NCBI GenBank assembly: GCA_963978905.1
Contig: OZ022258.1
Location: 57,272,591 to 57,336,590 of the forward strand
Direction: 5' to 3'
From: Trichostrongylus colubriformis
Lineage: Eukaryota; Nematoda; Chromadorea; Rhabditida; Trichostrongylidae
DNA: 64,000 nt
This document shows, in pieces, positions 13,801 to 24,288 of this stretch. The notes beneath the pieces are model-generated. The model worked only from the letters and a program-made list of their open reading frames with translations. It did no database searches and was not told where the DNA came from. Position 1 is the stretch's first letter. Every line of letters begins with the position of its first letter. Both the position numbers and the translations under genes were made by a program.

Positions 13801-16800
13801 TGTACAAGACCCCTTACGCATTTGACTGGGTAACAACAACGAAATTTGTAGCATCTGCGTCCTTTTACTGCAGGAGAACGATGCGCCAGCGGCTTCGATT
13901 CGAACAACCATCCCATTGCAAGTGACTGACTACTATTCCAATGCAGTTCTGACCGTTTGAAATAATCATAGCAATTTCGAGAACTCGCGACAGTCAGACA
14001 GTTTTAACAGCCGTTCGATAAACCCATTTCAGAAAAAAATCGAAAACACAGGCACCTCACATGACAAAGAGAAAAAGAAATAAGCGGTTGTGTCTGGATG
14101 CGCCACGTATGTCTCTCTCGTTCAGAGTCTCACATTTATCATATGCTCATTCGCATTTTGCAATGAATTGCGGTTCAGCCGATAAAACCAGTATTTCTAT
14201 CTACTATCTCGATTCTGGGACCTATAAAACGACGCGGAGGCTCTGATGGACATGAGCGAGTCTAGACCGTGATTTTATTTTCAAACATCCGCACTATGAA
14301 GCAGCCCTTTACTAAAATCAGTTCGACAACACAAGCACACCGCCTTCATATGCTACGGTGATGCCGGCGGCAGGCGTGACTGCGTTTTTGGGCAATGAAG
14401 CAGAGTGCCACGGGTCAAGACGCAGAGACGACACGGGCACGCCTGATCGCCGGCAACGCAGAGTATGAAACCTCAACGCAAGCAAAAGCATTGCGATAGT
14501 GAAAGCACTGAGAAAAGAATGGCCTAATCTATTCTTACTCGTGACCCAGCAGCATAGGACGCTATGACGTCCTGCCTCAAACAGAGAACTGGGTCCGACT
14601 TCTCTGATTATTCGAGTAAGATCCTTTCGATTCGAGCTATAGTATTAATATTTCACGTAAATCCAGATTTTATGAGTTTCTTTCGCTTTCTGATAATTAC
14701 TCTACATCACAGTCCACCGATGAAAAATGCTGCTTCCAAACCGCAACAACTCTGACAGCATTCGTTTACTTTAGAAGACGAATCAAACCAGCCACCAGAA
14801 GCAATCTGGGCGATTTCGAAAAACAGGAAGAAATTGGTGAATTCATACGTAAAAACCCCATGAATCACAAACACGCGACTAGCCGTAGTAAGCCTGTGTA
14901 GAAATTCTGTCCCAACAATCTAAAATCCTATCTCACCATCTCCCATCTGCCTGTGCCTGCACTACAAATTCGGTAAAGCCCCTTTTAGTTAGCGTAGGAC
15001 CCTCCACACCTCGAAAAGTGCTTGAGAAAGAAAAAAAGTTATTCGAGTAAAGTGCACAGATAAAAAGCATTCGGCGTAGATCGATTACTTTTCGGGCATT
15101 CTACTTCCATGCAGAATCGCAGTAGTATTTGAATGTGATTTAGAAATATGAATGAGTTTTGGCAGGACCACTTAATTTCATTGAAGCGATGCTCGGAGAC
15201 CGATACTTATTCACCAAAGCCACAAGGATGGAAGAGTTGCATGGACTGAATAGCATCAATCAAGGATTTCATCCCCGGACTATGCAAGAGATAGCGGCAC
15301 CATCTGCCATTGCACCACCTTCGCCTCGAGTGCACATGCCGGAGCCAAAAAATTATTTTCTCTAATGATCACCTTCTCGAAGGTTTGTCTATAGAAGGGG
15401 ATCGATATCACAATACTACATTCCAGTCAACCAAATACGGAGCATTCCGCATGGCTGAGAACGTGACCATTCACCGAGCATGATTGCTCGTTACTCGACA
15501 ACGTCTGGCGATCAAATTTCCTCGAACGGAACACGTCAAATTATCGAAAACCTCCACAGATAATTTGCCAAGTACACAAATGCAGAGATGGATAGAAGAA
15601 AAGAAAGGAAACATTGTGGGGAACCTTGCAATACAACGTCTCTCCTCTTTCAGATATCGATAATTCTGCGACATTGCGAATCATGGTTTTCTGTGGTCTC
15701 TAGTAAGGACTCGTTGGACTGAGCTTCAACCGCTCCCCTCACGCCTCCTAGGCCTCACAGTAGGAAAACCGAAAAGCAGGTTGCAAAAAGCTAAAACGGA
15801 CGTTGTGGTACCGATTAACCCGTCTTTTTCTCTTTTGTTAGTTCGGCTTTCCTCTACGAGCCACCTACATAACTGAACGCCATTATAGTTGGCTATTTCT
15901 TACTTTCCATGCTGTTCTCACCAACACCTCACGCATAAAAGGATAGAGGATGAAGCATTCGGCTATTTCTAGACTAACGCATCAGGATTTTTAGTAATAT
16001 CTTTTCCGACTCTTAGAATATTCAGTTACCCCTCTTTTTGGAGGAGAATCTGATCCTTTTTGGACACAAAGTTTTACGGAGCTTCTCAGTAGGTACGCTG
16101 CGCTGATCCTTACTAGAGACCACAGAAAACCATGATTTGATATCACTGGCATAAGATGCCTCAAAACATAAAGCAAATGCATTGGGGTTATGGGAATATG
16201 ACGACTACCTTCAGAAGGAATGTTGCCATACCGCAGACGGTAGAACAGTAGCCCTGCATATCTACGTCAATAGATACAAAGGTCCTGAATAACCAAACTC
16301 TTTCCCTCGTTGTTTGACGGTCCATGTGAGCGTAGTCTTATACAAGTTCTACCAGTACCAGTTCAGAACACTCTAGTTGAACCCTACAGTGAAAATTGAC
16401 CTTAGCTCACCGGAATTCTTCAGTGTACAGGGCAGGTCTGTGATTTCTCCAGTCCCACACCGAAAGATAAGCTGTCCAAAAACTGTACAAAATCAGTTAC
16501 CATGTCTGTTCAATCCTAGTAAGAGTTATAGAAGTAGATATACAAAGTGACTGTTGAAAAATTGCTGAACAAAATGCTCTCTGTTTGGTTTCGAGTGATT
16601 GTGTACAAGCAGAGAATTCTTCAAAATATTAAGCCACCAAAACGGGAAGTATTTTTCACCGCCCAAATGAACATTCGCCGCAAAGTTATCCGATATATTC
16701 TTCGTTGTGGGTAACATGGTCACCCCGTCTTGTCGTTCTTAAAATTATGTGGCCATTTATAGATTTCGCAATCTTCCGTTAGCCTGGTTACCATAGTAAA

Positions 16801-19800
16801 ACGTACACAAACGAACCATAAATGTACAGTGTGCGATTATGCACAATAGTGTACCGTGGATTTCGTAATTAGTTCATGATTCATGCATCGCACCATAGCA
16901 CTATTGGGAAGAGAACCGTGACCGTGACATTTTACTGCAATTCTTTCTACTCGAACATCAAAAAACTCGCCATAGCCTCGACAATCAACGCAATTATTTC
17001 ACTTATTACGGTAGACTCCGAAAAGAATAAATTGTAGCACGTGTCATGAAATAGGATAAAGGATCAAAAGATAAAGAATTAGGCGTAGATTATTTTTGTT
17101 TGATGCGCTGCGCAGTGTGCTTCCATTCAGAATATAGCGGGAAAAGAGTAAATAAATAGAAGTTGGCACTACTTTAGAAACTCGAAGAGAGGTTTGGTTA
17201 GGTTAGCGACAATTAGTTAGGATTTCATCCCTCGATCATGCTGGTGGAATAGACATCTCGTACACATCCTTCGCCCAATTGCAATGGGGTGTGTACCCTT
17301 ATGAGGATTTCGCAGTGTGGCATGTCGCAAGCGAAGCAATGCGGACGAGCTAAAGACGCCACGTTGTGGGTCTCGAAGCGAATACAAGTCAACTGCATAT
17401 CGCGCCCCTAGCATTACCGTGTAATCGTTCTAAGACCCAACTACCGCGACGCTCACAGCTGGCACACACTGCGTCGCACGCCGCTCGTCGTCGTGCGAAA
17501 CCCTGACATAAGGGTACACCCTCAATGATATGGAGCAAATTGTGCCATCAATGGCCAAAGAGAGCTTCCTGATAGACTGTACGTTTTCGGGGTTCACAAA
17601 CGGAAAAACGCTGTAGGGGGAAAAGGAAGGAAAAAAGGAAAAAAAAGGAACAAAAAGCTGTTAAAACATGGTCGTAACTGGTGAGTTTACAAAATGCGAC
17701 TACAAGAACAAGGCAAAGGAAGTAGGAGCTTGTGAAACTTTTGCATATAATACTCCATCAAATCCAGAATATCATTTATTCATTTTGCTGATTTATTCAA
17801 GACGAAAAGAAAATTCTGTTGATTTCTAGAGAAAGGTTGAAATTTTGGCGTTCATGAATTCCTGCTGGGATGCGCCATGCATTAGAGTTCCATTGGCATC
17901 GCGGTGGCGGATGAATGCCATTGGCCCTACACAATGACTTAGGCAATAGCAACCGAACTACGAGTCAGTGCTCCGTTCCAGAGAGTCAGGTAACAGCTCA
18001 CCTACTTTGGAGGGGTAAAAGACTTGGTGGGCCTGATGCGCAATCTGATCCAAACACCTTAAACGCAGGAGCGCGAGCACCTGTCACCGCACCACTACCG
18101 CCCCTGTTATTCCTTACATATCGTTATTTCTCTAGACAGAAGAATTAAGCAATCGTACAAGATGAGCGCGCTTACTCATGCGCTTCTTTGGGAGCGTTGC
18201 ATTCAAGTTTGAAACATATTGTTTTAAAACTTGGCAAGAGCTCTACCTACGCACGTGTTCGTCTACACACCCAATAACTGCTTTTAAGCATGTCGCAGAC
18301 CATTCCAAAGACGTCATTGATATGTATGGATAAATTCCAAGAGTATTTATGGTTGTCTCATCCTTGAAATAGGTGTCATGTGTCTACGCAGCAGCATGTG
18401 TTGATATCAATATCCAAACGGATTTCATAAACAGTGGGAACCAAAAATAGACGAACATTTTTATAAACAAACTAGCCCGTAACATGCGCAAATTTGTTTT
18501 TGTTTATAAACTGGTGCTTTTTGTGCTTTTTCCAGCAACACAATGAGGACGTCATTCTGGTTTTAGCAGTGGGAGCCCAGATCGTGCCGGACAGGACACA
18601 AACCTGCGCCTTTGCTTCTCGCCTCCCTCTTCCGGCTTCCATTAATAGGTATACCACAATCGCACCCTATTCGAAAAAGCTCAATATCTTGGGAGAAAAT
18701 GATTTGCGCGAGGCTCATTTTGTTAAGCGATAACTAGAGCAAGAGAACATCAACAGTAAAAGGACTCCAAAGGTAGAAGCCGACCAGCGAGCTTTTTTCC
18801 AAATTCATCCTAAGTGCTTCTCAAAAACACTGAGAAGAGTACTCGCCAAAATGGAATATGCTCCAAGGTGATGAAATTAAGATCATATCTGACATCATTT
18901 CTTCTGTCGTCATTCTCTATACATTCCAATTAAAAACATGCTTTTTTAATATCGACGACAGAAAATCCCGAAAAAGCAATAGATGCTTAAAATAGTGCAT
19001 TGATAAGACGGGTGGTATGTAAATGAAATTCTCTGGATTGAACGCAGAAAGCATAATGGTTTCTCATTCATTTGCTAGCCCTTGAAGTGAATTAATAGCC
19101 TTCGCGTAATTTTGCCGAAACGATATATGAAGTGTTGCTCGTCCGGCACAAAATGATTTGAATCTGCAGACGAATGACCCGCATCAATGGAGGCTCACAC
19201 GTTCCTAGCAAACAACAGATTATGCGAATAATGTGGTAAAGATTCGTGTTTCCGAAAGAAAAGTAACTACGTGCACCATTAACAACCACAGGTACACTGG
19301 ACAGAAAAAGAAGCGCTACCTAATGCCTCCTCCCCCATCACGACTTTCCGCGTCTCAGAGTAATGGAAGTAAGAAAATTCGTTTAACTAATAACATCACA
19401 ACACAAAGTGCTTGGTAATTAATAAAATAATAACACAAAAGCTAAGTCGAATGTGCCGATTTTACTGAACTATACTCCCATCATTATGAATTAATGGAAG
19501 TCCGTGAATATAAAACAAAGAACAGGAATTATGCAGCGAAATGAGGTGGCCATATTTTGTTGAACGTCTTGTAGGGTAGTGGAGCAAAATAACTTCTCAT
19601 GCAAAGTGTCAAGAGGAAAAAGGAAATTGCGTGAAGCTGAGCTTTTCAAATTGGAGAGAAGCGCACGAATGATATATAAAAAGCAAAAGCAGGAAAGGAG
19701 ATGGACTATGAGCAAAAAATCAGATCTACAACTGACACTTCAAAGCCGTCTGAGTAGAGATATTACTCTTCACATTAGAGAGAACAATTTCGAGCAGTTA

Positions 19801-20881
19801 AGATAATGCAAAAGGGCTACATGAAACACCTCATGTGCTCTGAAGATGGAAATTCCTCCAAAGAAGGGAATAATGCTCGTTTCACACTGATCAGCCAGTA
19901 ATAAAAGAATGGATCGTAATCCCGTTTCACGTTTTTCAATGCATGCCGAACACTCTTAAAAAATCGAAAAAATTCAGTGAACTTACCGGTGCACTAGTCT
20001 TTACTGTCGACTCGAATACCGGCTCCTCATCGTAATCCAACTCGTATGTTTCTGGAATACTAGGGAAATCAATTCATAGTAAAAAGCGGATACTACACTG
20101 AAAAAGATCAGAGATGTGTAGCGGATTTACAGCGGGCGCTATTTTTACATGAACTCTCCTTCCACTCAGGATTTCATGTGCATCTCTCTGTAAAAAGTTC
20201 CCTTTGTATTCACCTCGAACCAGCTACCCGTCTGTCTTGGTCAGATCCTCTTTCAGCCCCAAATAAACCTTTTAGCATTCTTCTACGTATAGCACCGTTA
20301 CCATTGTTCTACGGGCACCCGTTTCATCACGACGCAAGAAGATAATTATTATCGCAGCCAGTCCCAGGTGCGCGTGTTGTGATTGCAGGATATTTGAGGT
20401 TTCCGAAGTCTTGAAACTACAAATGACCCACTCAGTTTTCAGGGAATACAGCAAGGCAACGCTATATCTTTTTCATTGAGCTCTTTCTCATTGTTTCTCG
20501 ATGATGAATACACTTCCATGGCCACATATAAGTACACTAATAGTATCTTCTACGCCATTACCTGACACCTACGAAGTGACAAACCATTCAAACCTATTAA
20601 CAGCAAAGCGGTACTCAACAGGTAGATTGTTTAATATATATAGTACTATTACACATATGGCTTATATAACTACAGTTGTTCCTTAAAATACAATTTATCT
20701 ATTTACCCTGGTTGCTTCTTCAAGAGAAAAAAACAGCAGTCTTGGCATTAGAGGCGAGGAACTTTGTGTGATGTTGTAGAATGCAATTTACCAAAAACAA
20801 TGAAATAACGCTCCGCTAGATTTGTTGCAAAAGAAAACAATACACAAGGTACGAATTAAAAAACCTACCATCAGCAGCCAT
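4837..20881 (-). CDS. NCBP3-like RNA-binding protein (nuclear cap-binding subunit 3 homologue), giant introns, 3' end not found
   Basis: Seven minus-strand exons join with matching phases: 20869-20881 (ATGGCTGCTGATG, donor GTAGGT), 19987-20051, 10772-10843, 8495-8613, 7163-7253, 5262-5409 and, less surely, 4837-4977. The product starts MAADETYELDYDEEP. A predicted RRM-like fold follows: strand VRVVFVKG, helix around DDMSRFAVEKIFAEY, strands CRVEVVD and SSSCLVSFAS. A basic patch (TKPLRRFRATRA) leads into an acidic run (EDGELTDSDGEEEEG). Order and wording match the known NCBP3 pattern (DEMS, FxEY, then a WLDD/SCNVVW strand, then EEGEVEDE), a nuclear protein that binds capped mRNA with NCBP1 and supports export. 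The WLDD tryptophan is replaced by valine here. Exon 4837-4977 adds a lysine/serine-rich stretch with an RLGK motif, like the RLG repeats of the NCBP3 tail. The 5' exon follows an acceptor-like ATTTTAG, suiting trans-splicing. An R3HCC1-type RRM is the main alternative. Confidence 0.6.
5410..8494. other. NCBP3-like introns 5410-7162 and 7254-8494
   Basis: Both introns are bounded by splice sites on the minus strand (donor GTAAGT at 7157-7162, acceptor TTATTCCAG just above 7253; acceptor GAATTACAG just above 5409). Inside I see no repeat family or nested gene that I can support. Several short open frames, such as a basic plus-strand frame at 5641-5847, lack splice or homology support. Confidence 0.4.
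8840..9260. repeat. TTCCGCAA-type repeat, locus 1
   Basis: Words of the type TTTGCGGAA, TTCCGCAA and GCGAAATTTTGGAATT recur every 15-40 bases, interleaved with TAGGTATCGATCG and CGATAGCTATC. The same words and spacing recur near 40320-40790 and 57960-58560, so this is a dispersed repeat family and not a gene, although it leaves open frames on both strands. Confidence 0.6.
9390..9412. repeat. AGGC tetranucleotide microsatellite
   Basis: About five and a half uninterrupted AGGC/CAGG units inside an NCBP3-like intron. Confidence 0.85.
11086..11136 (-). CDS. Possible alternative first exon of the NCBP3-like gene
   Basis: A minus-strand ATG opens 17 codons (MSSDSPPEPFVSTSGGQ) ending at GGGCAG/GTGAGC, a strong donor in phase 0. 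The next exon of the NCBP3-like gene downstream (10772-10843, reading PAVTVSS) enters in phase 0, so the two would join in frame. No phase-compatible acceptor precedes it for an internal exon, so it would be a start exon used from a downstream promoter or trans-splice site. This rests on splice motifs and composition only. Confidence 0.35.
13438..13687 (-). repeat. SINE-like element, copy 2, with clear tRNA-like head
   Basis: Read on the minus strand, the element starts with a tRNA-like block: GGAGCGAAATAGCGCAGTGA resembles an acceptor arm plus A box, then an anticodon-arm-like CGCTTCGTTAGCG, then GTGGGATCGGTCCCC as B box and T arm. It ends at the shared tail word GAATGCGCCATGCATT (13438). 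The body differs from the other copies and contains the phrase AGAGCGCCAAAAA twice. Too diverged at the T loop to be a working tRNA; best read as a tRNA-derived SINE. Confidence 0.5.
14713..15365 (+). CDS. Candidate two-exon 3' end of an unknown gene
   Basis: Exon 14713-14848 follows acceptor CTACATCACAG and reads STDEKCCFQTATT, then LTAFVYFRRRIKPATRSN, with donor ATAC/GTAAAA in phase 1. Exon 15166-15365 follows GTTTTGGCAG and enters in the matching phase (PLNFIEAMLGDRYLFTKATR), ending in a proline-rich tail and a TAA. The join gives one open frame of 111 codons across a 317-base intron. No family recognised; the upstream exon was not found. It lies antisense inside the NCBP3-like intron. Support is only splice phase and composition. 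Confidence 0.33.
15683..16137. repeat. Inverted repeat, arms about 36 bases
   Basis: ATCATGGTTTTCTGTGGTCT CTAGTAAGGA near 15683 reappears as its reverse complement at about 16100-16137, with about 380 bases between. No transposase frame inside. Could be the decayed ends of a small DNA element. Confidence 0.5.
16138..17265. other. No recognised feature
   Basis: Intronic relative to the minus-strand gene. Open frames are short and AT-biased, without splice support. Confidence 0.4.
17270..17385. repeat. Dispersed repeat, copy 1 (partner at 35185-35290)
   Basis: GGGGTGTGTACCC, GTGGCATGTCGCA, GCGGACGAGCTAA and GACGCCACGTTGTGGGTCT follow one another in the same order as GGGTGTGTACCA, GTGGCATGCGACA, GGCACGAGGTAAGA and GCGCCACATTGGTTGGGTCT at about 35185-35290. 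A second shared phrase, GTAATCGTT then TAAGACCCAACT or TAGGACTCAACA, occurs at 17420 and 37996. A diverged interspersed repeat. Confidence 0.45.
17867..18105 (-). repeat. SINE-like element, copy 3
   Basis: Starts on the plus strand with the tail GGGATGCGCCATGCATTAGA and ends at a tRNA-like head. Read on the minus strand the head runs GGGGCGGTAGTGGTGCGGTG (A-box-like), then GCTCGCGCTCCTGCG, then GTTTGGATCAGA (B-box-like). The body phrases TGACTTAGG, AGTCAGTGCT and AGGGGTAAAAGACTTGG match the 36.0 kb copy in reverse orientation. Confidence 0.55.
18536..19806 (+). CDS. Unrecognised plus-strand gene, three 3' exons, nested in the NCBP3-like intron
   Basis: Three exons join in phase. 18536-18648 follows TTTTTCCAG and reads QHNEDVILVLAVGAQIVPDR onward, donor AATAG/GTATAC. 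19292-19368 follows AACAACCACAG and reads TGQKKKRYLMPPPPSRLSAS, donor GGAA/GTAAGA. 19580-19806 follows GGGTAG and runs to TAA. Lengths 113, 77 and 227 sum to exactly 139 codons. The product has a hydrophobic strand-like start, a basic and proline-rich middle, then a strongly basic, probably helical C-terminus (KRKLREAELFKLERSARMIY, YKKQKQERRW). No family recognised. The 5' exon is missing: the reading frame is open into the first acceptor with no ATG. It is antisense to, and inside, the NCBP3-like gene. Exon phases agreeing twice makes a real gene likely, but the third acceptor is weak. Confidence 0.5.
20052..20868. other. First intron of the NCBP3-like gene
   Basis: Bounded by GTAGGT (minus strand, 20863-20868) and the TATTCCAG acceptor above 20051. 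No repeat or nested exon recognised. Confidence 0.45.
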
Positions 20882-21201
20882 TGAGAAGAAAAGCACAACA
20901 GTCTTCTGTCGAATGAGGTCCTAAAATTTCGTGCACATTAATATGCCCAACCACCGAGAATCAACAAAGAAATCGTTTCTAAAAGGAATAAATAAGGCAG
21001 ATTCAAAAAAAGGTGCACAGAAATGCCGTCATAAATATATGCTCCGCAAGCTACGTACGGTACGCAGCAATGACGCGTAATTTCACCGATGAAGATTGAG
21101 CGGGAGGCGCCTTTGCTAGAAAGAGCCGTGTTTGTGTGGTATCACCTGATGAGGCTATTATTTACTACACTTGTTATCGATTCCTATTTAGATGTTATAG
21201 T

Positions 21202-21445
21202 AAAGCTTTTGGGTCAAATAAAGTCGGGGGGGAGACGCAATTTTGCGTCGACGTCAAAGCTCCTTTCCTTCCCTAGGCTTAGGCTAAAATTGATATCCCC
21301 TTCTCCTACATGAAAAAGCATCTGTCAGAGCATAGGTTTCATCTGCTTTAACCTAAGCCTAGGGAGGGAAAGAAGCTTTGACGTAGGTGAAACGTCGACG
21401 CAAAATTGCGTCTCCCCCCCGACTTTATTTGACCCAAGCTTTTTT
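21202..21445. repeat. MITE-like palindromic element, copy 1
   Basis: Near-complete foldback of about 240 bases. The left arm reads AAGCTTTTGGGTCAAATAAA, then GTCGGGGGGGAGACGCAATT, then CTAGGCTTAGGCT; the right arm is its reverse complement, ending TTTATTTGACCCAAGCTT. The turn lies near TCTCCTACATGAAAAAGCAT. Non-coding. A diverged relative lies at 39660-39905 with the same turn sequence, which argues for a mobile family rather than a chance palindrome. Confidence 0.8.
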
Positions 21446-21951
21446 GTCAAAACTCCATATGCATCTGCGCACAATTATTGTGATCCACGAAGTGTAATAC
21501 GGAAGTAATCTTCATCGAGTATCTTTTGGTTTTAGTCAGATAGGTAAACGGATTGAGGATTTCTCTACCTGAGGAATTGCTGTCTTGGAGGTGCTGAGTG
21601 GTGTCTCGTACGCTACTGAAGAGCCTCAGAACAGCGAAGTTCCGTACAACAACAAATCGCGCAGCTTTGAATTCGTTCATGCAATCCCTTTCGAAATATC
21701 ACAGCCAAAGTATTTACTGATGGTAACAGATCTTTTTTAGACCTGACAGTTTGCTTTTATTCCATATGTTCAGCTCTTTATCTCAATACTTATGTAATTG
21801 CAGATTGCATGTTACTCGATTATCTCCCTAACTTACTGTGATGAGTAACTTTATATATGTTTGATTTGTCTCACGATTTTCCTAATTCTCGTTTTTACGG
21901 GATTAATATGAAATGCTATCGTCTATTTATCGTTCTCTTCCAGGATTCTGC
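21446..21951. other. Upstream region of ALG14
   Basis: AT-rich, no exon recognised. It ends in TCGTTCTCTTCCAG followed nine bases later by the ALG14 ATG, a pattern that fits a spliced-leader acceptor at 21943. No TATA-type promoter can be asserted. Confidence 0.45.
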
Positions 21952-24288
21952 ATGATATTCGTGTTCTTCTTTTTCATCGTTAGTCTCATCCTGTTAGGTG
22001 TATTTCTGACCACCGGCTACTTGTGTTACTTGGTACGACATTCCAATCATGGAAAAAAGAAGTTGAGCGCTCCTCCGAAAGCTGCATCTCTATGCTGCGT
22101 GATGGGATCCGGCGGACACACGATGGAAATGCTTGAGCTACTGAAGAACCTCGGTCCTCAGTATACTCCTCGTTGCTATGTTGTGGCCGATACAGATAAC
22201 ATGAGTCAAGATAAGGTATTGAACTCATATATTTCAGTCTTACTTTTGCGTTTTTCTTACGTTATTCAGAAACTCAATACGATTTATGGTTCGCAGATAT
22301 CTTTTGGGCATACCTTGCAAATGGCGTGCAGTTTGAATGGGTATTATGCCGACGAGCCCTCGCGATTTTGCAGCATCGAGTCGCGGTTTTGGGGGGTCAC
22401 ACTTTTACGCACGACTTTGGGATAATGAAATTCTGCAGTTCTGTCTTCGTGCACGGTCGCAATACCGCAAAATCTGGAAGTCTGACGTGACCTCAGACAC
22501 ATTGCTTTGAAAATGAAAGCTCTAATAAGTGTGGGGATTGCACCGCAGGCTCTGCGCAAGGCAAGTGTAACTCTTTATTTCGAGAATAACTGTGTTTCGC
22601 GTCTTTGCGTTTCCTACCCGGTTTCTGCAAACGCCTTTGATAAACTTTACGTCCGCTTGATTGGAGACCTCATTTGATATTTGCTTTTGTCGTAGATGTA
22701 AATATACATACACATAGTTCTTTATATATAGTCGGGTGTGTTCCATTCGTTCCATTCTGCGGTGGTTTCTTCCACTGATGAGTCACGATTTTATTTTGAA
22801 GGCAACGACTCAGTATTCTGGGGAAGAATATGCAGAGGCATATGCATATGCAAAAAAAACTGGTGCTTTGAGAAGATATAGTGTGATGAAGAGTATGTGA
22901 ATTTTTAGCGTTAGTGCACCACTACACATACTGAAGGCTCTTCTGAAAGTATGTTTTTGGCAAAGTTTTCAGGTGCTTGAATTCGAAAAGTCACGTAATA
23001 ATGGCGTTTTTGAAATATGTCGTATTCCTCGAAGTCGTGAAGTTGGACAAAGTTTCTTGACTGCTGTGCCTACAACACTGTACTCGTTCATTTATGCGCT
23101 ACGCATCGTTTGGATGGCTAGGTAAGTTCTTTGCGTTTTGGCAAAATACTCCTGTTTCCTTTTTTTCCTTGTGTTTCCATGGATGCATTCCTTCTGATGC
23201 CTTACAGTAACATTCTGGGGATACACGTTGTCGAGTCACTGGTTCCATCCCATCACTTAAGCCTACGGTTAACAACCGACCTCGTATTGATGGAAGAATT
23301 CTTTGTTTGGGCGAAATTCAAACCGAGATGTGAGCGGCTGTAAGCCATTCTCTCGTCTCGACTTATATGGTTGGGAAGCCATTGGAGAGTCGCTCTTCGA
23401 GTTGACTGATACTGATACCCAGGCTCTGTGTTTGACATCAATCGATATTTTGATGTGCGGGCGATCCCCAATTCTCAGCGTATCCTGATTCTGAATAGAT
23501 GGAGCGGGTACTTTTATAGTGAAGGTGCCAAAATCGTTCCCACCATTGCCAGAGACTTCAACGTCTGGCTACAGGAAGGCATCGAAGTTGTTGAAAACAG
23601 GCATTTTCAACATTTAAACGTTGCTTGGTAGCACAGTATCAAGATCGGAGAGTAGTTTAAGTTGGAAGAGCACTTCATATGTATTGTTGCACGTGTTTTT
23701 CTCGTTAAAAGTAATATCAGTGGTTATTATTTTTAGTCCCGATCTCCTACTTGTTAACGGCCCTGGAAGTTGCATTCCAGTTGTGTTTGCTGCTGCATTA
23801 TTCGACATGATTCGTTTACGTGATACAGTTATAATATACGAGGAGTCTATTTGTCGCGTTGAAAACTTATCCTTGTCTGGTGAGTCCGTTCTTTCAATTC
23901 ATTTCTTAAAATAACTGTCAAACGCAGCGAAGTCAAAGAGTCCCGAAAAGTGGACTGTATCAGAAAGGCAGAAGCAGGGGGTGGCATTCAGATTGAAATC
24001 TTGGAGAGTGAGCAAATGTAACACTTGGTAACGCTCCGTATGTTGTTGATGAGCACCTAATTGTAGGTTGATGTTATGTAGGCTTAGAGCACAGCATTTG
24101 CAAAAAATCCAATCTTGGGAGATAGAAACCGTTAGGAGACCATGTGCTTTAAAGGATGATCGATCATCACTTGGGTTCCTCCAGGTTCCATTCTCTACTT
24201 CCTCGGCTTGGCTGATGATATCATTGTTCAGTGGAAGCAACTCAAAGAGAAATACCCAAGGACAACGTTGATAAGTGATTTGAACTGA
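21952..24288 (+). CDS. alg-14: ALG14, UDP-N-acetylglucosamine transferase subunit
   Basis: ALG14 is the ER membrane anchor that recruits catalytic ALG13 to add the second GlcNAc to dolichol-PP-GlcNAc in N-glycan assembly. Exons: 21952-22215, 22802-22892, 22973-23121, 23737-23879 and 24185-24288 (TGA). The N-terminus is a membrane segment (MIFVFFFFIVSLILLGVFLT), followed by the family signature MGSGGHTMEMLELLKNL and YVVADTDNMS. Exon 3 has ICRIPRSREVGQSF, exon 4 has LLLVNGPGSCIPV and IIYEESICRVENLSLSG, exon 5 ends IIVQWKQLKEKYP, all hallmark ALG14 blocks in family order. About 250 residues, close to the usual length. The ATG follows a trans-splice-like acceptor (CTCTTCCAG). Junction 2-3 is imperfect: the best donor of exon 2 leaves phase 1 while exon 3 needs phase 0, so the exon 2 end is uncertain or an indel exists. 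Other junctions agree. Confidence 0.92.
22216..22801. other. ALG14 intron 1
   Basis: Donor AAG/GTATTG, acceptor TTTATTTTGAAG. A mixed-composition patch near 22330-22520 includes a run of six G bases. No nested gene recognised. Confidence 0.6.
23122..23736. other. ALG14 intron 3
   Basis: Donor TAG/GTAAGT, acceptor TTATTTTTAG. Overlapping short open frames on both strands inside lack support. The 305-base intron 4 (23880-24184) is likewise empty. Confidence 0.6.

Larger units (their letters stand above)
10844..19986. other. Giant (about 9.1 kb) intron of the NCBP3-like gene
   Basis: Lies between the exons 19987-20051 and 10772-10843, both phase 0 at this junction. It contains two SINE-like copies (13438-13687, 17867-18105), a repeat at 17270-17385, and two candidate plus-strand transcription units (14713-15365 and 18536-19806). 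The remaining parts, roughly 11140-13430, 13690-14710 and 15366-17265, hold nothing I can name apart from a distant inverted repeat at 15683-16137. Confidence 0.4.
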
